From Proteobacteria bacterium 005FR1 (GTDB lineage: Bacteria; Pseudomonadota; Gammaproteobacteria; Pseudomonadales; Cellvibrionaceae): a stretch of 64,000 nt of DNA. Below are positions 62,372-64,000 of the stretch, one piece after another (positions within the stretch are counted from its first letter, which is position 1; each line of letters begins with the position of its first letter). The position numbers were made by a program, and so were the translations under genes. The notes beneath the pieces are model-generated. The model was not told where the DNA came from. It saw nothing but the letters and a program-made list of their open reading frames with translations, and made no database searches. The stretch is taken from assembly GCA_026192395.1 (NCBI GenBank), contig WACF01000001.1:2788309-2852308 (forward strand). Direction: 5' to 3'.

Positions 62372-63335
62372 CCTCGACTCCCGGCTTCGTAAAGCTGTCT
62401 ACTCCAGATTCACTCTGAGGTGCAGACTGTATGCCAACCCCGAAACGAGATGAGCGGGTCGAAGTGCACGAACCGGCTGCTCGGGTGGTCTGAGCGCCAA
62501 CCTGGCTCGCGCATCTTCGGTTTGGTGGTTGTCACCGGAACGTCCTGAAATGGCTGAGAGCTGTGGCAATTTACCCGGCAATAATGACGAGTGAAGAGGA
62601 TTCACGGATAGCCATGGCGCCAAGTTGGAGTGGTGAACTCGCTGAGCGCTGTGGAGTAAACTTTTATAAAGTTTGCGGGCGGAGCTCAGAGCAAATTAGC
62701 TAGAAAGTTCGACTCGCTGGATTAGAGTGCGAGCCCTGCCGATCCTCATCGCGCGTCCGACCCCTCGCCTCGACGGCTACGCGATGGAAAGTGCGACGGG
62801 AATCCAGATAGGCTTTGCAAGCGTCACGGACAAACGATAGTGGAAAGGAAAAGCGCCTAGACTCTAGTTGCGAATGGCCGTGTGGAGACAAACTGACCCG
62901 GGTTTGCAGTCATCGGACCCGTGGCTCCGCTCAATGGCTGTGATCTGCAGGAGGAGAAATCCCCGGTAGCGGCCTGCGAGCGTTCTGGCCCGCACACCTA
63001 CTATTGGACGCTTTGCTTCTCCGTACTGAAATCACAAATTGTTCTTGAGCAGGAACTCCAGCAACGTGTCTCCCTGTCAGATAAACCACAATGCAAGCGC
63101 ACTCCCGAGCGAACGAGAGGCGCTTTCTCGACGAAGAAAAAGGATAGAGGCAATGTGGCATGAGCAGGAAACATCGAAATACCTGTGCATCTACTGGTCC
63201 TTTTCTGACGACAGGCGTGATGTTTGTCACCGCCTGTTTGCGTCCCCGCAATGCCGACTGCGAGCGCTGCAGAGATTCGTACCGGCGCCAGGACAAAACC
63301 CAGTGACGCCTGAGATTGCAATGGAAGCGGAGGGT
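62372..63335. other. Gene-free region containing the right copy of the flanking repeat
   Basis: Nearly 1 kb in which the short ORFs (60-80 codons in several frames) lack family similarity or good ribosome sites. It contains the repeat at 62556-62607. A short inverted repeat (around GACAGGCGTGATG and CACCGCCTG, near 63210-63235) lies before the lipoprotein. I see no RNA gene. Confidence 0.5.
62556..62607 (+). repeat. Flanking repeat, right copy
   Basis: A 52-bp segment beginning GAGAGCTGTGGCAA and ending GATTCACGG. It matches 59436-59488 apart from a divergent middle. GTGAA and TTCAC near its end form a short palindrome in both copies. Confidence 0.7.
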
Positions 63336-64000
63336 ATGGGCAACCGCACCCGCATCCTCCTGTTTTTTATAGTGGCGATGTTTTTCGCCGGCTGCAGCAG
63401 GGCGCCTTACGTAGTGAGTGGGCCAGCAAACTTCGATGGTGAAGGACGCCATGCGGTTTACATTGCCAACCACGGCTGGCACACGGGTGTGATTGTGCCT
63501 GCCGAACCCATGCAGGAGCGTGTCCCAGCTCTGGAAAAGCGCTTCCCCGGCGCGCGACATCTTGAATTCGGCTGGGGTGACAAAGATTTCTATGAGGCGC
63601 CCGAAATGAGCGTGGCGCTGGCGCTGAAGGCCATCCTCTGGCCGACCGATGCGGTCACACGGGTGGTGGGAGTGTCCCGGCCCATGCCGGAATACGCGAG
63701 GGACGCCGGCCTGGTGGGTCTCTGTGTTGACGATCAGTCGCTAAGTGCCCTGCTAAGCTTTCTCGAAAATAGCTTTGCGCCCGGGGCCGACGGTGACTTG
63801 CAGCTTTCCCAGGCTGAATCGGGCCGCTACAGTCAGTTCTATGAGGGCGCTGGGCAATACCACTTGTTAAATACCTGTAACACCTGGACGGCAAAGGCAT
63901 TAAAGAGCCTGGGGATGGAGATATCGGTCGGCTCCAAGCTGACGTCCGGGAGCGTAATGGATTACCTCTCCAAGCACCCGGACGCGGTCGAGCTTTCCGT
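63336..64000 (+). CDS. DUF2459/TIGR02117-type lipoprotein, 5' part (runs off the window)
   Basis: At least 221 codons without a stop to the window edge. The ATG at 63336 (MGNRTRILLFFIVAMFFAGC) gives a lipoprotein signal with Cys20. In-frame ATGs at 63321 and 63153 are possible but would bury the signal. The mature part has YIANHGWHTGVIVPA, EFGWGDKDFYEAP and LLNTCNTWTAKALKSLG, hallmarks of the TIGR02117 family, whose His/Cys residues suggest an NlpC/P60-like enzyme. The biological role is not known. Confidence 0.85.
   Translation, partial: MGNRTRILLFFIVAMFFAGCSRAPYVVSGPANFDGEGRHAVYIANHGWHTGVIVPAEPMQERVPALEKRFPGARHLEFGWGDKDFYEAPEMSVALALKAILWPTDAVTRVVGVSRPMPEYARDAGLVGLCVDDQSLSALLSFLENSFAPGADGDLQLSQAESGRYSQFYEGAGQYHLLNTCNTWTAKALKSLGMEISVGSKLTSGSVMDYLSKHPDAVELS

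Noticed and set aside
62921-63163. 80-codon plus-strand ORF
   Set aside because: No signal peptide, domain or convincing ribosome site; composition looks random.

Overview
The window is a 64 kb stretch of a gammaproteobacterial chromosome spanning the replication-origin neighbourhood. The gene order aroE-hemF-tsaC-dprA-lysM / def-fmt-rsmB-trkA, glyQS, gyrB-recF-dnaN-dnaA / rpmH-rnpA-yidD-yidC-mnmE, mnmG-rsmG-parA-parB-atpIBEFHAGDC-glmU-glmR-glmS is that of Pseudomonadales/Cellvibrionales-type marine bacteria. Base composition (high 50s % G+C by eye) and the parS sequence fit this. Genus and species cannot be read from the sequence alone.

Region by region: 1-8.9 kb holds an aroE-to-lysM operon on the minus strand and a divergent def-fmt-rsmB-trkA operon (formyl-methionine metabolism, rRNA methylation, K+ uptake). 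8.9-14.3 kb holds a lipid A type acyltransferase, glycyl-tRNA synthetase, a heptose phosphatase and PlsC. 14.5-21 kb is the replication operon dnaA-dnaN-recF-gyrB, with two parS-like palindromes inside recF. 20.9-21.6 kb is a DnaA-box-bearing intergenic region. 21.6-25.5 kb is rpmH-rnpA-yidD-yidC-mnmE.

Between mnmE and mnmG, which are normally separated only by origin DNA in related genomes, sits a minus-strand operon kaiC-kaiB-kaiB2-hybrid histidine kinase (25.5-29.5 kb). It is followed by a second DnaA-box and AT-rich region (about 29.64-30.11 kb) that looks like oriC. 30-49 kb continues with the conserved mnmG-rsmG-parAB-atp-glmUS block and a KtrAB potassium uptake pair.

From 49 kb the content becomes accessory. 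There is a six-TM K+ channel with a zinc ribbon; a copper-resistance island (His/Cys-rich secreted protein, CopA multicopper oxidase with a very long His-rich insert, CopB, MerR regulator, YHS-containing P1B ATPase); and an MBL-fold/double-rhodanese sulfur protein. Then comes a decayed chromosomal integron: a truncated, frameshifted integron integrase at 58.57-59.25 kb, an attI-like core at 59.63 kb, and four small plus-strand cassette-type genes, one followed by a well-formed attC hairpin. One cassette carries only the N-terminus of a CD-NTase (CBASS-type) nucleotidyltransferase. The window ends with an unrecognised secreted protein, about 1 kb of apparently non-coding DNA and a partial DUF2459/TIGR02117-type lipoprotein.

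The two strongest targets for follow-up are the Kai-type operon placed beside the origin and the relic integron with a broken anti-phage nucleotidyltransferase. All functional calls come from reading motifs and gene order; no database search was run.
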